A stretch of DNA of 64,000 bases, taken from contig NZ_LQBK01000037.1 in NCBI RefSeq assembly GCF_001483755.1, positions 1-64,000 of the forward strand, given 5' to 3'. How positions within the stretch are numbered: position 1 is the stretch's first letter; every line of letters starts with the position of its first letter. Shown one piece after another: positions 34,757 to 44,400 of this stretch. A model generated the notes under the pieces. The model was not told the origin of the DNA, made no database searches, and saw only the letters and a list, made by a program, of their open reading frames with translations. Source of the DNA: Kocuria rosea subsp. polaris (GTDB lineage Bacteria; Actinomycetota; Actinomycetes; Actinomycetales; Micrococcaceae). The translations under genes were made by a program, and so were the position numbers.

Positions 34757-37300
34757 ATGAGGAAGCTCTGGTTGCCGGTGGTCCTGTCTACCGCGCTCAC
34801 CTTTGGGGCTCTGCCAGCACTGACGGCAGGGCCTGCTGCGGCCGTCGGGACGGGTGCGGTGGTCTCCGAGGCCGCCTGCACCGAAACCGATCTCTCCCGT
34901 AACGATGACGGGTCCAGTCCCGCGGTGGAGTTGCCGTTCGAGGTCGATTTCTACGGCCAGCGCTACGAGCAGTTGTGGGTGAATAACAATGGCAACGTCA
35001 CCTTCGACCAGCCGTTGTCCACCTATACGCCGTTCGGACTCGACGGCACTAACCGTGTCATCGTCGCCCCGTTCTTTGGTGACGTCGACACCCGCGGCTC
35101 CGGGTCTGACGTGGTCCGCTACGGCTACGGGACCACGACGTTCGAGGGGCGTCCGGCCTTTTGTGTGAACTGGCTCGAGGTCGGCTACTACCCCGCCCAG
35201 TTCGACAAGCTCAACAGCTTCCAGCTGTTGCTGGTCGATCGCAGCGACCGCCGTGCCGGGGACGTGGACATCGTCTTCAACTATGACGGGATCACCTGGG
35301 AGGCCGGCGACGCCTCCGGCGGCTCCGACGGGCTGGGAGGGGCCCCCGCCAGGGTCGGATTCTCCAACGGGAGCGGGCAGGTCGGCACTAACTTCGAGTT
35401 GGTCGGATCCGGACAACCCGGAGCGTTCCTGGACACCAACCCGGCGACGGGGCTGGTGAACAAGAGTGTGGGGAGCACGGTGCCGGGCCGGTACGTGTTC
35501 GAGGTCCGCAACGGCACCCCGCCGCCGCAGACCTGGGTGGCGATGGGTGACTCCTACCAAGCCGGGGTCGGCACTAACGAGTACTACGACGACAGCGGTG
35601 AGTGCCAACGTTCCCCGTACGCCTACGCCCCGTTGCTGGGCACCCGCGGCGCCGTGGCCAAACGGCTCGAGTTCCTCGCCTGCAGCGGCGCGACCACGGA
35701 CGATCTCTACAACGGCCGGCACGGTGAACCACCGCAGTTCGACCAGCTCAAGGGCGATCTCGGCAAGGACGTTGGGCTGGTCACCCTGGGTATCGGTGGC
35801 AACGATATGGGCTTCGCCCCGGTGCTCACGGACTGCATTCTCACGAACTTCATGTTCCGCACGTGCGAGGATGAGCACGCGGAGAACATCGATGACCGGT
35901 TCGATGCTCTCGCTGGCACCGCGGACGCCGAGGGGCTGACGACGCTGCAAAAGGTCTACCGCGACGTCCGGTTCAACGCCTACCGCGCCGACACGATGGT
36001 GCTCACCTACCCGAAGTTCTTCCCCGTCGAGGGCGGACGCGGCACCTGGACCTCGGGCGCGTTCGTCCCCCGCTGCCAGAACCTGCGGGTCAGCGACCAG
36101 CTGTGGATCAACGACCAGATCCGTCGGCTGGACACCGCCATCGTCGACGCCGCCCTGACCATGGGCGTGCGGCCCGTTGACCTTTACGACGCCCCCGAGG
36201 GCCGGGAGCTGTGCAATCCTGACGGCAATGAGACGTTCCTCAACGGGGTCACCCTCAACAACGACCGACAAGACTCCTTCCACCCCACTCGGCTCGGCTT
36301 CGAGATGATCGCCGATCGGCTCGAGGAGGAGTTCTCTGCCGTGGGCGCCAACGGGTTCACGGCCAGGTCCACCACCGACAGCCTCCGGGAAGAGCTGGTC
36401 ATCCACCCCGAGCAGACCCTCACCGCGCCATACCAGGTCCCCGCTGACTCCCCGGCAGTCGGGTTCTCCACCTCCTGGCCGGGCAGCGATGTCGTGATGC
36501 GCTTGCGCTCACCGAGCGGACGGGTGATCGACCGTGACACGGCGGCCGCCGATGTGGTGCACCAAGTCGCCCCCACCCAGGAGCTCTACTACGTGCAGAA
36601 CCCCGAAGCAGGGGAATGGACGATCGAGCTCTACGGCGCCGATGTCGCCGGCTCCGGCGAACCAGTCACCCTCAGCGCCCACGCCGCGGCCCCGGTGAAC
36701 CAACCGCCGGTGGCCGAGTTCGACCTCGCCCAGGACGGGCGCTCCGTCACCCTGGACGGGCGCGCCTCCCACGACCCGGACGGCGAGGTGGTCCGCTACA
36801 TCTGGGAGTTCGACGACGGGACGGTGCTGGAGGGCCCGGTCGTCACGCATAAGTACGCCGAGCCCGGGGAGTACTTGGCGACCCTCACCGTGGTCGACGA
36901 CCGCGAGTCCGTGGATGTGGCCACCGCCCAGAGCACGGTTGTGATCTCCGCCTACGAATTCACCGGCTTCGAGAACCCGGTGAAGCCGCTGCCCACGGTC
37001 AATGCGATGAAGGCCGGGCGGGCGGTGCCGCTGCGGTTTGGTCTCGGCGGAGACCAGGGAATGGACATCCTGGTCGAGGGCAGCCCTGCCTCGCGGCAAG
37101 TGGATTGCGATTCCGGCACTGAGGTGAGCGACGTGGAAGAAACCGTGGCAGCCGGCTCCAGCACCCTGCAGTACGACCCGGCCACCGACCGCTACACCTA
37201 CGTGTGGAAGACATCTGCGGCCTGGGCCGGGCAGTGCCGAAACATGCAGATGACCTTCGACGACGGCTCCAGCGCCACCGTCCGATTCAAATTCCGGTGA
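34757..37300 (+). CDS. Secreted multidomain NIDO-SGNH hydrolase-PKD protein
   Basis: 847 residues. A Sec signal peptide (about 1-29, AGPAAA) is followed by a NIDO-like domain (about 45-255; VNNNGNVTF, NRVIVAPFFGDVDT). An SGNH/GDSL esterase follows, with Ser266 in MGDSYQAG, GIGGNDMGF, and Asp506/His509 in DSFHPTRLG. A beta-sandwich and a PKD domain come next (about 645-735; VAEFDLAQ, VTLDGRASHDPDGEV), then a C-terminal beta domain. GGAGG lies 8 bases before the ATG. It should be an extracellular esterase with adhesion modules. Its place between transfer arms hints at a surface role in mating or substrate binding; this is inference. Confidence 0.88.
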   Translation: MRKLWLPVVLSTALTFGALPALTAGPAAAVGTGAVVSEAACTETDLSRNDDGSSPAVELPFEVDFYGQRYEQLWVNNNGNVTFDQPLSTYTPFGLDGTNRVIVAPFFGDVDTRGSGSDVVRYGYGTTTFEGRPAFCVNWLEVGYYPAQFDKLNSFQLLLVDRSDRRAGDVDIVFNYDGITWEAGDASGGSDGLGGAPARVGFSNGSGQVGTNFELVGSGQPGAFLDTNPATGLVNKSVGSTVPGRYVFEVRNGTPPPQTWVAMGDSYQAGVGTNEYYDDSGECQRSPYAYAPLLGTRGAVAKRLEFLACSGATTDDLYNGRHGEPPQFDQLKGDLGKDVGLVTLGIGGNDMGFAPVLTDCILTNFMFRTCEDEHAENIDDRFDALAGTADAEGLTTLQKVYRDVRFNAYRADTMVLTYPKFFPVEGGRGTWTSGAFVPRCQNLRVSDQLWINDQIRRLDTAIVDAALTMGVRPVDLYDAPEGRELCNPDGNETFLNGVTLNNDRQDSFHPTRLGFEMIADRLEEEFSAVGANGFTARSTTDSLREELVIHPEQTLTAPYQVPADSPAVGFSTSWPGSDVVMRLRSPSGRVIDRDTAAADVVHQVAPTQELYYVQNPEAGEWTIELYGADVAGSGEPVTLSAHAAAPVNQPPVAEFDLAQDGRSVTLDGRASHDPDGEVVRYIWEFDDGTVLEGPVVTHKYAEPGEYLATLTVVDDRESVDVATAQSTVVISAYEFTGFENPVKPLPTVNAMKAGRAVPLRFGLGGDQGMDILVEGSPASRQVDCDSGTEVSDVEETVAAGSSTLQYDPATDRYTYVWKTSAAWAGQCRNMQMTFDDGSSATVRFKFR

Positions 37301-37319
37301 GCAGGATAGGTGGTCGCGC

Positions 37320-37676
37320 ATGAGCCGCACATTGATCGCCGTCGTGGCCGGGCTGATCGGCCTGTCCGCCGCTGTGGCTCTCTACTTCGGTCTGGTGACA
37401 GCCGTCCCGCTGGTGGACTGGGGTGCCGATGAGACTGACAGGTTGCGGGCCGCTGGTGCACGCCAGGTGCGGTTCGCGTCCCTGGCCGCAGTCGCGGCCG
37501 GCGCGTTACTGCTGGTCGGCCGAGCCTGGAAGGCCGGCACGGTCACCGTGGCCGCCGCCGTTCTGCTGGGCTTGCTAGCCGGAGCGAACACGGTTGTCTC
37601 CTGGGCTCTGCTGCTCGTTTATGTGCTGGCCTTGCTGATCGGTTGCAGCGTGCTCGCCCGGCGCCCGCGTGACTGA
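37320..37676 (+). CDS. Small polytopic membrane protein
   Basis: 118 residues with four likely membrane helices (about 4-25, 48-66, 70-88, 92-110) and short loops. No family recognised. It starts 20 bases after the NIDO-SGNH gene, so it is probably co-transcribed with it. Confidence 0.6.
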   Translation: MSRTLIAVVAGLIGLSAAVALYFGLVTAVPLVDWGADETDRLRAAGARQVRFASLAAVAAGALLLVGRAWKAGTVTVAAAVLLGLLAGANTVVSWALLLVYVLALLIGCSVLARRPRD

Positions 37677-37761
37677 GTTCTCACACGAAGACGCCGACCA
37701 CAGCACCAGGAACCCTCGCAGATAGCCCCACGGCCCCTGCAGCGGTCAGCACACCTGCATT

Positions 37762-38532
37762 TCAACCCAGGCCCAGGCCCCTGTCCCGCCCCGCGTCACG
37801 CCCAGTGTTCTTGCCAGCTTTAGGCCCTCGTTTGATAGACCGCACCGCGTCGACCGGGGGCGTGCCTTGGTCTCGCTCGGCGGCCAGACGGGCCTGGACC
37901 CCGTCGCGGCCTTCCTCGGTGTCGCCCAGGGCAGCCAGGAGCGTCTCGGCCAGACGCGCTCTGCGGTCTCCTGAGTCCCAAAGCTCTTCGGCGTCGGCGG
38001 CCGTATGGCGGGTGTCCGAGTCGTTCCGCAGGTCACCTCGTGCGGCCATAGCGGCGTTGCGGGCGGCTTCGGCGTGGTCGTGCTGCGCGTCTGTTGCTTC
38101 ACGGGCTGCAAACCCCTGTTCCGGGGAATCGGTGCGCTGCTGTTGCGGTGCGTGGTCGTTCAGGTAGTCCTCCACTTTCAATCCGTGGCGGTCCTTCACC
38201 TCCGACTCGATCCGCCCTCGAGCCGCCTTAGCAACCTCGTCGTGGTGCTCCCACTGCCGGGCCAGCCCGTAGTGGCCGGCGATGTCAGTCGGCTTCGCAG
38301 ACTCCCAGAACCGCTCCGTCGCCACCGGCGCGAGCTCGGTGCGCATCACCGCGCGTTCGGCCTCGAAGCGTTCCTCGAGCTCACGCCGCCGGTGCTGCTG
38401 CTCCATCTGGCGTTGGCGGAGTTGTTCGGCGCGTTGGCGGGCCATCATCTCGCCCCAGCGCCCGGCCACGGCCATCGCCGCTTGAAGGTCCCTCAAGAGC
38501 AGGTCATTCACGCCATCGGGGTGGGTGCTCAT
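37762..38532 (-). CDS. Coiled-coil protein encoded behind the relaxase
   Basis: 256 residues, almost entirely charged helix (RQRAEQLRQRQMEQQHRRRE and onward), with a basic Gly/Arg/Lys tail. GGAG lies 8 bases before the ATG at 38532. It follows the relaxase stop by 2 bases, so it is translationally linked. Composition and position suggest an accessory relaxosome or DNA-binding factor; no family is recognised. Confidence 0.65.
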   Translation of the reverse strand: MSTHPDGVNDLLLRDLQAAMAVAGRWGEMMARQRAEQLRQRQMEQQHRRRELEERFEAERAVMRTELAPVATERFWESAKPTDIAGHYGLARQWEHHDEVAKAARGRIESEVKDRHGLKVEDYLNDHAPQQQRTDSPEQGFAAREATDAQHDHAEAARNAAMAARGDLRNDSDTRHTAADAEELWDSGDRRARLAETLLAALGDTEEGRDGVQARLAAERDQGTPPVDAVRSIKRGPKAGKNTGRDAGRDRGLGLG

Positions 38533-38534
38533 CA

Positions 38535-40049
38535 CTACAGCTCCATTCCGTGCTCGTCTCGGGTGTGGTCCACGTAGGGGCGCACCGTGGCGGTGGGCCC
38601 CTGGGTCTCCCGCAGCGCCCCGCGGTCACGGGTGGGGCCGGCGTGGGAGGCCGAGCGCGCCGGCCCGGAGGTCTCGACCTCCGGTAAGGGTGCGGCGACG
38701 GCGGCCAGGTGCTGCTCGAAAGCGTCGTTGATCAACTGGGTCTCGCGCAGGTCCTGGTTGGCCTGGTGCATCTCGTAGAACGCCTGGGTCATCCGCAGCA
38801 TCTGGTTCATGATCAAGGCTTGGGCCACCGGAGACGGGGCCCGGGTGGCCGCCAGCAGGAAGGCCGTGGTGCCGCTGGTGCGCAGCGGCGCCTGAAGCGG
38901 GGTGGTGATCTTCACCCCGGAACGGTGCGCGGACCGTGCCAGCACCCGGGCAGTCCGTCCCAGCGGCCCCTGGCCGTCCTCGGTCGCGTGCGACCACGCC
39001 GCGAACACCCCGGAGGCTTCCCGGGCCGCGTGCGCCCAGGACTGGTGGTCGTCCGGTGCGATCTTCACCAGCCGCCGGCGCACCTCCTTCAATTCCCCGG
39101 CCAACCGCCGGGCGGTCTCCTCATCCAAAACCGCACCGGGGGCGTCGGGGTGGACGATGCGGCGGTGCCGCTTGGCCGCCACCCACTCCTCGGATCCTTC
39201 TTGGGCGGACTCGGGGGTGTCGGGCCAGCGGGTCCGCAGGGACGGGAGCGTGAGGTCCTGGGCGAGCTTGCCGCCACCGAACCACAACGGCCGCATCCCC
39301 TTCGGCGGACGCTCCGCCACCGAATACCCGGTGACCACTGAGTCAGTGCCGGCGGCGAAGCGGGGGTGCACGAGCAGGTTGGCTCGGCGCATCTGCCGCA
39401 CAAACTGCGCCTCCGTCTCGGCGGCCACCGCGCACGCGCGCACGGTGCGCTCCAGGGCGAACCGAACCGGCTCCCGGGTGCTGTCCCGGTTGATCTCACC
39501 CTGCTGCAGCCAGCGTTCGGAGTGGTTGCCGAGCTGGATGAGGTTGAAGTCCTTCTCGATGCCCCGGGCGACCTTCTGCGCCCGGGCGTAGTCGTTGCCG
39601 TCGGCCCACTTCGTGCCGTCCTCCCGGATGGTGGAAGCCATGATGTGGATGTGGTCGTTGCCCTTGGTGGAGCGTCCGTGATGCACCGCGACCCACGGGC
39701 ACGGGGCTTTGGCCCCGGCGTCGGTGAAGTCCATCTCGTCCATGAACTTCTGAGCGATGTCGGCCCATTCCTGGTCGGTGACCTCCCGGTCCTGGTACGG
39801 GATCGACAACGAGCAGTGCCAGATGTGCTTGGTGTCTGCCTCAAAGCCCAGCATCCGCCGGTTCAGATCCACCTCGCGGGCGATCCCCACCGCGGCTTCC
39901 TCGTTGAGCTGCACGTCGTCGTACCACGCCATGATGAGCGGCGAGCCGCCCACCAGGTGCGGGTCAGTGTGCTCGTTGGCCCGGCCCGGCCCCACCAGGT
40001 ACTTCATCAGCCCGACCGGCTTGTCACCCTTGGTGATGTTCGGGATCAC
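38535..40049 (-). CDS. Conjugative relaxase (MobA/VirD2-like, HUH type)
   Basis: 504 residues. The N-terminal 200 hold the HUH nuclease: opening IPNITKGDKPVGLMKYL, the HIWHCSLSIP strand, and the metal motif in VAVHHGRSTKGNDHIHIMAS (about 120-140). Candidate nicking tyrosines are in PGRANEHTDPH-flanking Y18 and AWYDDV. The C-terminal part is helical. It nicks oriT, attaches to the 5' end and is carried to the recipient through the channel. GTG start, overlapping the mobC stop (GTGA). The nick site is probably just upstream of mobC. Confidence 0.9.
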   Translation of the reverse strand: MIPNITKGDKPVGLMKYLVGPGRANEHTDPHLVGGSPLIMAWYDDVQLNEEAAVGIAREVDLNRRMLGFEADTKHIWHCSLSIPYQDREVTDQEWADIAQKFMDEMDFTDAGAKAPCPWVAVHHGRSTKGNDHIHIMASTIREDGTKWADGNDYARAQKVARGIEKDFNLIQLGNHSERWLQQGEINRDSTREPVRFALERTVRACAVAAETEAQFVRQMRRANLLVHPRFAAGTDSVVTGYSVAERPPKGMRPLWFGGGKLAQDLTLPSLRTRWPDTPESAQEGSEEWVAAKRHRRIVHPDAPGAVLDEETARRLAGELKEVRRRLVKIAPDDHQSWAHAAREASGVFAAWSHATEDGQGPLGRTARVLARSAHRSGVKITTPLQAPLRTSGTTAFLLAATRAPSPVAQALIMNQMLRMTQAFYEMHQANQDLRETQLINDAFEQHLAAVAAPLPEVETSGPARSASHAGPTRDRGALRETQGPTATVRPYVDHTRDEHGMEL

Positions 40050-40432
40050 GGCGCGAGCTCCTCGAGCTTCGCCAGCACTTCCTCACCGAACCGCCGCGCC
40101 TCGCGCATCGTCTCGACCGCCTCCGGCAACACCTCACCGGTGCTGTTGGCGTGCCGGGCGATCTGGTTCACGTTGTTCGAGATTGTCGCCATCAGCCGGC
40201 GCATCGCCAGTAACTCGACCAGCTGGTTCCGCCGCAGCTGCACCGCCACCGGATCCGCCGACCCGAACACGGCCTCGACCATCAGCGCCGACGGGGACAG
40301 CCCGGTCTGCTGCTCCAGCACCATCAACTGGGCACGCTCGGACTCCGACATGGACACCCGGACGTACTGGGTCTTGCCCTCGATCCGCTTGCGACGGGAC
40401 TTCCACACCCGACGCGGATTCTCCTGCTCCAC
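40046..40432 (-). CDS. MobC-type relaxosome accessory protein
   Basis: 128 residues. A ribbon-helix-helix-like start (KTQYVRVSMSESERAQLMVL) precedes the MobC C-terminal helix (RRLMATISNNVNQIARHANST). MobC proteins bind oriT and help melt DNA for the relaxase. AGGAGG is 4 bases before one GTG (40435) and 7 before the next (40432), so the second is chosen; the longer frame to 40534 runs through the promoter/oriT side. Confidence 0.88.
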   Translation of the reverse strand: MEQENPRRVWKSRRKRIEGKTQYVRVSMSESERAQLMVLEQQTGLSPSALMVEAVFGSADPVAVQLRRNQLVELLAMRRLMATISNNVNQIARHANSTGEVLPEAVETMREARRFGEEVLAKLEELAP

Positions 40433-40530
40433 CACAGCACCTCCTCTCCTTGCCGGCCCAGCGCAGCGCCCCCACTCCCGTGGGCCCCACACGACCAGTG
40501 TGCCACCGCAAAGCCCCGCGGGCCAGCGGT

Positions 40531-40587
40531 GCACCCGTTTTATGGCACATAAAACATAGCTTTGCTCCGCTGGGGCACCACGGGTGC
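40531..40587. other. Candidate oriT
   Basis: Between mobC and the divergent gene at 40651 there is a perfect 8-base inverted repeat, GTTTTATG-GCA-CATAAAAC (40537-40555). Overlapping it, a second pair GCACCCGT/ACGGGTGC (40531-40538, 40580-40587) encloses the segment. AT-rich palindromes nested in GC-rich DNA directly upstream of mobC-relaxase genes are typical of transfer origins. The nick site itself cannot be fixed by eye. Confidence 0.5.
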
Positions 40588-40650
40588 GAAGCGGCAGCTG
40601 AGCAGGCGTGGTCTCTGGAACGCACCGTGTGCGTTCGTTAAGGTAGGGGC

Positions 40651-40980
40651 ATGGCTAAGCTCACCGACCCCCAGCAAGCAGAAGAAGCAGCCCAGCGGCT
40701 GCTCAACGACCGGATGGACTACGTCCGCCGTGCTATCACCGCCCGCGGCGCCCTCGACGAGGCCCGCGAGGCCCTCAAGGAAGCTGAGAAGAATGACGTT
40801 CAGGCGTTCCAGGCCGCGGTGAACAACGGCGGCTGGAGCGCCGAGGAGCTGCGCAAGATTGGGCTCTCCGCACCTGAGAAGGTGCAGCGCGTGCAGCGCC
40901 GGCGGAAGGCCACCTCGACCTCCCCAGATGCCCATACCGCGTCTGCGCAGGACGGCGGCGGCACCGAGCCGGAGCAGTGA
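40651..40980 (+). CDS. Small helical hypothetical protein
   Basis: 109 residues. The first 80 are helical and charged (QQAEEAAQRLLNDRMDYVRRAI); the end is disordered. TAAGGT at 40639-40644 is 7 bases before the ATG, so a leaderless message is plausible. It is divergent from mobC across the candidate oriT and overlaps the next gene by 4 bases. Probably an accessory or regulatory gene of the mobilisation arm. Family not recognised. Confidence 0.65.
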   Translation: MAKLTDPQQAEEAAQRLLNDRMDYVRRAITARGALDEAREALKEAEKNDVQAFQAAVNNGGWSAEELRKIGLSAPEKVQRVQRRRKATSTSPDAHTASAQDGGGTEPEQ

Positions 40981-41162
40981 CGGCCAGTCGCTGGGTTCTC
41001 ACAGCCAGCTACGGCGCGCTCCTGATCATTTCCATCGTCCTGGTGGCCCGAGGCTCGAAAATCGGGTTGCTGGCTGGCTTACTCCTGGTGGTCTCGCTGC
41101 TCGTCATCTGGCGTGAAGCACGCCAGATTCGAGCGGACCGTGAGTTGGACAACCGCGGCTGA
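40977..41162 (+). CDS. Small two-helix membrane protein
   Basis: 61 residues; GTG start in a GTGA overlap with the previous stop. Two hydrophobic segments (about 6-24 and 29-45) with a basic cytoplasmic tail (REARQIRADREL). Possibly an entry-exclusion or accessory transfer peptide; no family evidence. Confidence 0.55.
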   Translation: MTASRWVLTASYGALLIISIVLVARGSKIGLLAGLLLVVSLLVIWREARQIRADRELDNRG

Positions 41163-41421
41163 GTTCCTGGCCCCGTGCCCACATGGGCACGGCAAAAGCT
41201 CTCCTCGCTCCGCGGCTTTTCCCGCACCCATGATGGACACGGGGACCCCCGCCGACCACCCGACCACAGCCGGCAGGTCACCTCACGCGCGACCGTGGCA
41301 CTTCCGTTCCCGCCGACTGTGGACGGCTTCCCGAGCACGTGGTCACCACGCATCAACGGTGCCCGCTCCCACAATGGGGAGCGGGCACCGTCCGTCTGAA
41401 CAGTCCAAGCAGAGCGAGTAT
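41163..41421. other. Short gap between convergent genes
   Basis: About 260 bases. GTGCCCACATGGGCAC (41175-41190) and GCCCGCTCC...GGAGCGGGC (about 41359-41387) are inverted repeats and likely terminators for the two convergent operons. No gene seen. Confidence 0.45.
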
Positions 41422-44400
41422 TTACAGCTCCAAGCCGCCCTGTTGGGGTCGCTGCTCGTCGTGCCGTCGTGCCACCTCCGGGGGACGCCCGGAGCCGTTG
41501 CCGCCACGCCCGGCACTGCTACGACCCACAGTGGGAGCGTCGGGGAAGTTGATCCGCATTCTCTTCTTCAACGCCTCCAGCTCCGGGTCCAGGGTCGGCT
41601 GTGGCGTCTCCTCACCGCGCATGGCGCGCCCGATCCGCTCCACCTCCCACCGGGCGGCCTCGAGTGCGTCCTGGTGCTTGAAGGGCACCCCTAGCGCCTC
41701 CCGGGCGTCCACGGCTTCCTGCCGGGCGGCGGTCAGTCGCGCTTCGCGCTTGGTGACTTCTTCGGGCAGTGCTCGGACTTGGTTCTCCAGGCGCTGAATC
41801 ATGCCCACGCTCGGGTTCAGCGACGTCGCCCGGGTGACTTCCACGGCCACACCGGGGGCGTCGTCGATGCGCAGCTCCACCGGGGACGCACTGAGATCGG
41901 CCAGGTTCCCCGGCCGCTGCACGACCCGGATGTCGTGCCCACCAATGGCGCCGGCGACACCGAGATCGGTCTCCCCGGCTCGGGGCGGACGCGAGGTGGC
42001 GTGCACCCCGGCCCATTGCTGCCACGCCTCCGCCGCCTCGGCGCGCTTGTCGTAGGTGGCCCCGTCGATGGTCATCCGGAACCGTTCACCGCCGAGCTCA
42101 TCGGTGGTCCGCTCCGCCGCTGCGCGGAGCACGGGGATCTCCCGCTCCAGCGCATCAGCGCGCACCTGGGCGGCGTCCTTGCGGAACACCAGCGAGGACT
42201 GATTGCGGTGCCAGGCCCGGTTCAACCGCTCCAACCGGGCGAGCTCCTGATCGGCCTTCGACTTCTCCAGGATCAACGGGTTGCCGCTGGAGATTGCCTT
42301 CACCTCGGCGAAGGACAGAGTGTTGTCCCCGACGTCCTCGATCTCGCGCACGTCCAGGCGCCCGCGCATGATCTGGTCAATGAACTTCGACTTCCGCTCC
42401 AACGTCTGCCACATGAAGGTGTCGAACGAACCCTTCGTCACCACCTGCGAGATGGCGACCTCCGGGTTCTGGTTGCCTTGCCGGATGATCCGCCCGTGGC
42501 GCTGGGCGACATCGGCCGGGCGCCACGGGGCGTCCAGATCCACCAGGTGCACCGCCCGGGCCTGGATGTTCGTGCCCACCCCCATCTTCTGTGTGGACCC
42601 GATCAGCACCGCCACCTCCCCGGTCCGCGCGGCCGAGAACAACCGGCCCTTCTCCGCATCGTTGCGGGCTTCGTGCATGAACCGAATCTTCTCCCCCGGC
42701 ACCCCCCGCTCGACCAACTGGGCGCGCAGCTCGTCGTAGACGTTCCAGGACTCCGAGGGGGTGCCCAGGTCGCAGAACACGATCTGCAACCCACCCCGGG
42801 CGGGGTGCTCCTCCCCGGTCGAGGGATCCGTGAACACATCGTTCCGGTGGTCCTCGTACACCCGGGCCATCAGGTCCGCGGCGGCACTGATCTTGGTCTC
42901 CGCCACGACCGACCCCAGCTCCGGATCCACCAGGCGCAGGTCCAAGGCGGCTTTGCGCCCGTCGGAGCTGATCTTGAGCATGTTGTCCTCGGTCGGGGAC
43001 ACCAACCGCGCCTGGATCGCCTCGGCCCGCCGGCCGATCTCCGCGATGTAGTCCTGCAGCTCCGCAGAAGCCTCCACCGGGACCATGCGCGGCAGCCGCT
43101 TCCCGTCCTCCCGCACCACCAGATCCGGGGTGGGCAGCTGCAAGTCCTCGGCGGTCTTCACATCGGCGAAAGTGTGGAACATCTTCAACAGCTCCGGGAC
43201 GTTCTGGAACTTCGCGAACCGCTCCTTCATCTTGAAGCTGTCCCCGCCGGCCACCGACAGCTCCATCTCGGAGACCACCTGACCGAAGGTCGCCGCCCAC
43301 GAGTCGAAGTCGTGGATCCCGGCCCGCTCCAACAACTCCGGACCCAGATAGCGCTGCATCACATACATCTCGGTCACCGAGTTCGCGATCGGCGTCGCCG
43401 TCGCCCCGGTCATCACCCGATCCCCGTGCTGGGACCGCAGGTACTCCACCTTGGAATGCAGGTCACTGGCCCGCTTGGACCCATCGATCGCCGCATCAGA
43501 GATGTTCGAGGCGGTGTCGAGGTTCTTGTACTCGTGCAGCTCATCGACCAACAGGTAGTCGATGCCGGTCTGCTCGAAGGTGATCCCCGGATCGGTGGCC
43601 CGGTCGGACTTGGCCTTGAGCTTCTCCTCCCTCGCCTGCAGTCGGGCTTCCATGCGCTTGATGGACATGGTGTCCGCCCCGCTGGCCGCGGCCCGTTCGT
43701 TGGCCGCTTGCAGCTCGGAACGCTGACGCTCGAGCTCCGCCAGCTGGTAGGCCATCCGGGAGTCCGTGGAGAGCTCGATGCGCTCGAACGCGGTACGGGT
43801 CATGATGATCCCGTCCCAATCACTGGCCGCCGCCCGGGCCACGAACACCCGCCGCTTGTCCCCGGCCAGATCCTCGGAGGAGGCGGCCAGGATCTGGGCC
43901 TGGGGGTAGAGCTGCAGCCACTCCCGGGAGAACTGGTCCAGCATGTGGTTGGGCACCACGATCACCGGTTTGCGCGCCATCCCCAATCGGCGCAGCTCCA
44001 TCGCGCCGATGACCATCTCGGCGGTCTTGCCCGCTCCGACCTCGTGGAAGAGCCCCACCGAGGGCTCCGAGAGCATCCGTGCCACTGCGGCGCGCTGGTG
44101 GGGGCGGGGGGTGAAGTTCTTCACCAGCCCGGGGAACGTCAGGCGTTCCCCCTCGACGGTGTAGTCGCGCAGCACGATGGAGTTGAACCGCCGGTTGTAC
44201 TCATCCACCAACCCGGCCGCTCGTGCCGGGTCCTCCCACACCCACTCGCCGAAGCGCTCCTGCATCAGTTGCGCTTTCTCCTGGGCGGCGGTGGTCTCGG
44301 TGGCGTTGACCACTCGGCGGTTGCCCTCGGGATCCGACGGGTCGGGGTCGGTGACCTGCACCCGGCGCTGCTCCAGCAGCTTCTTGAAGATGTCTCCGGC

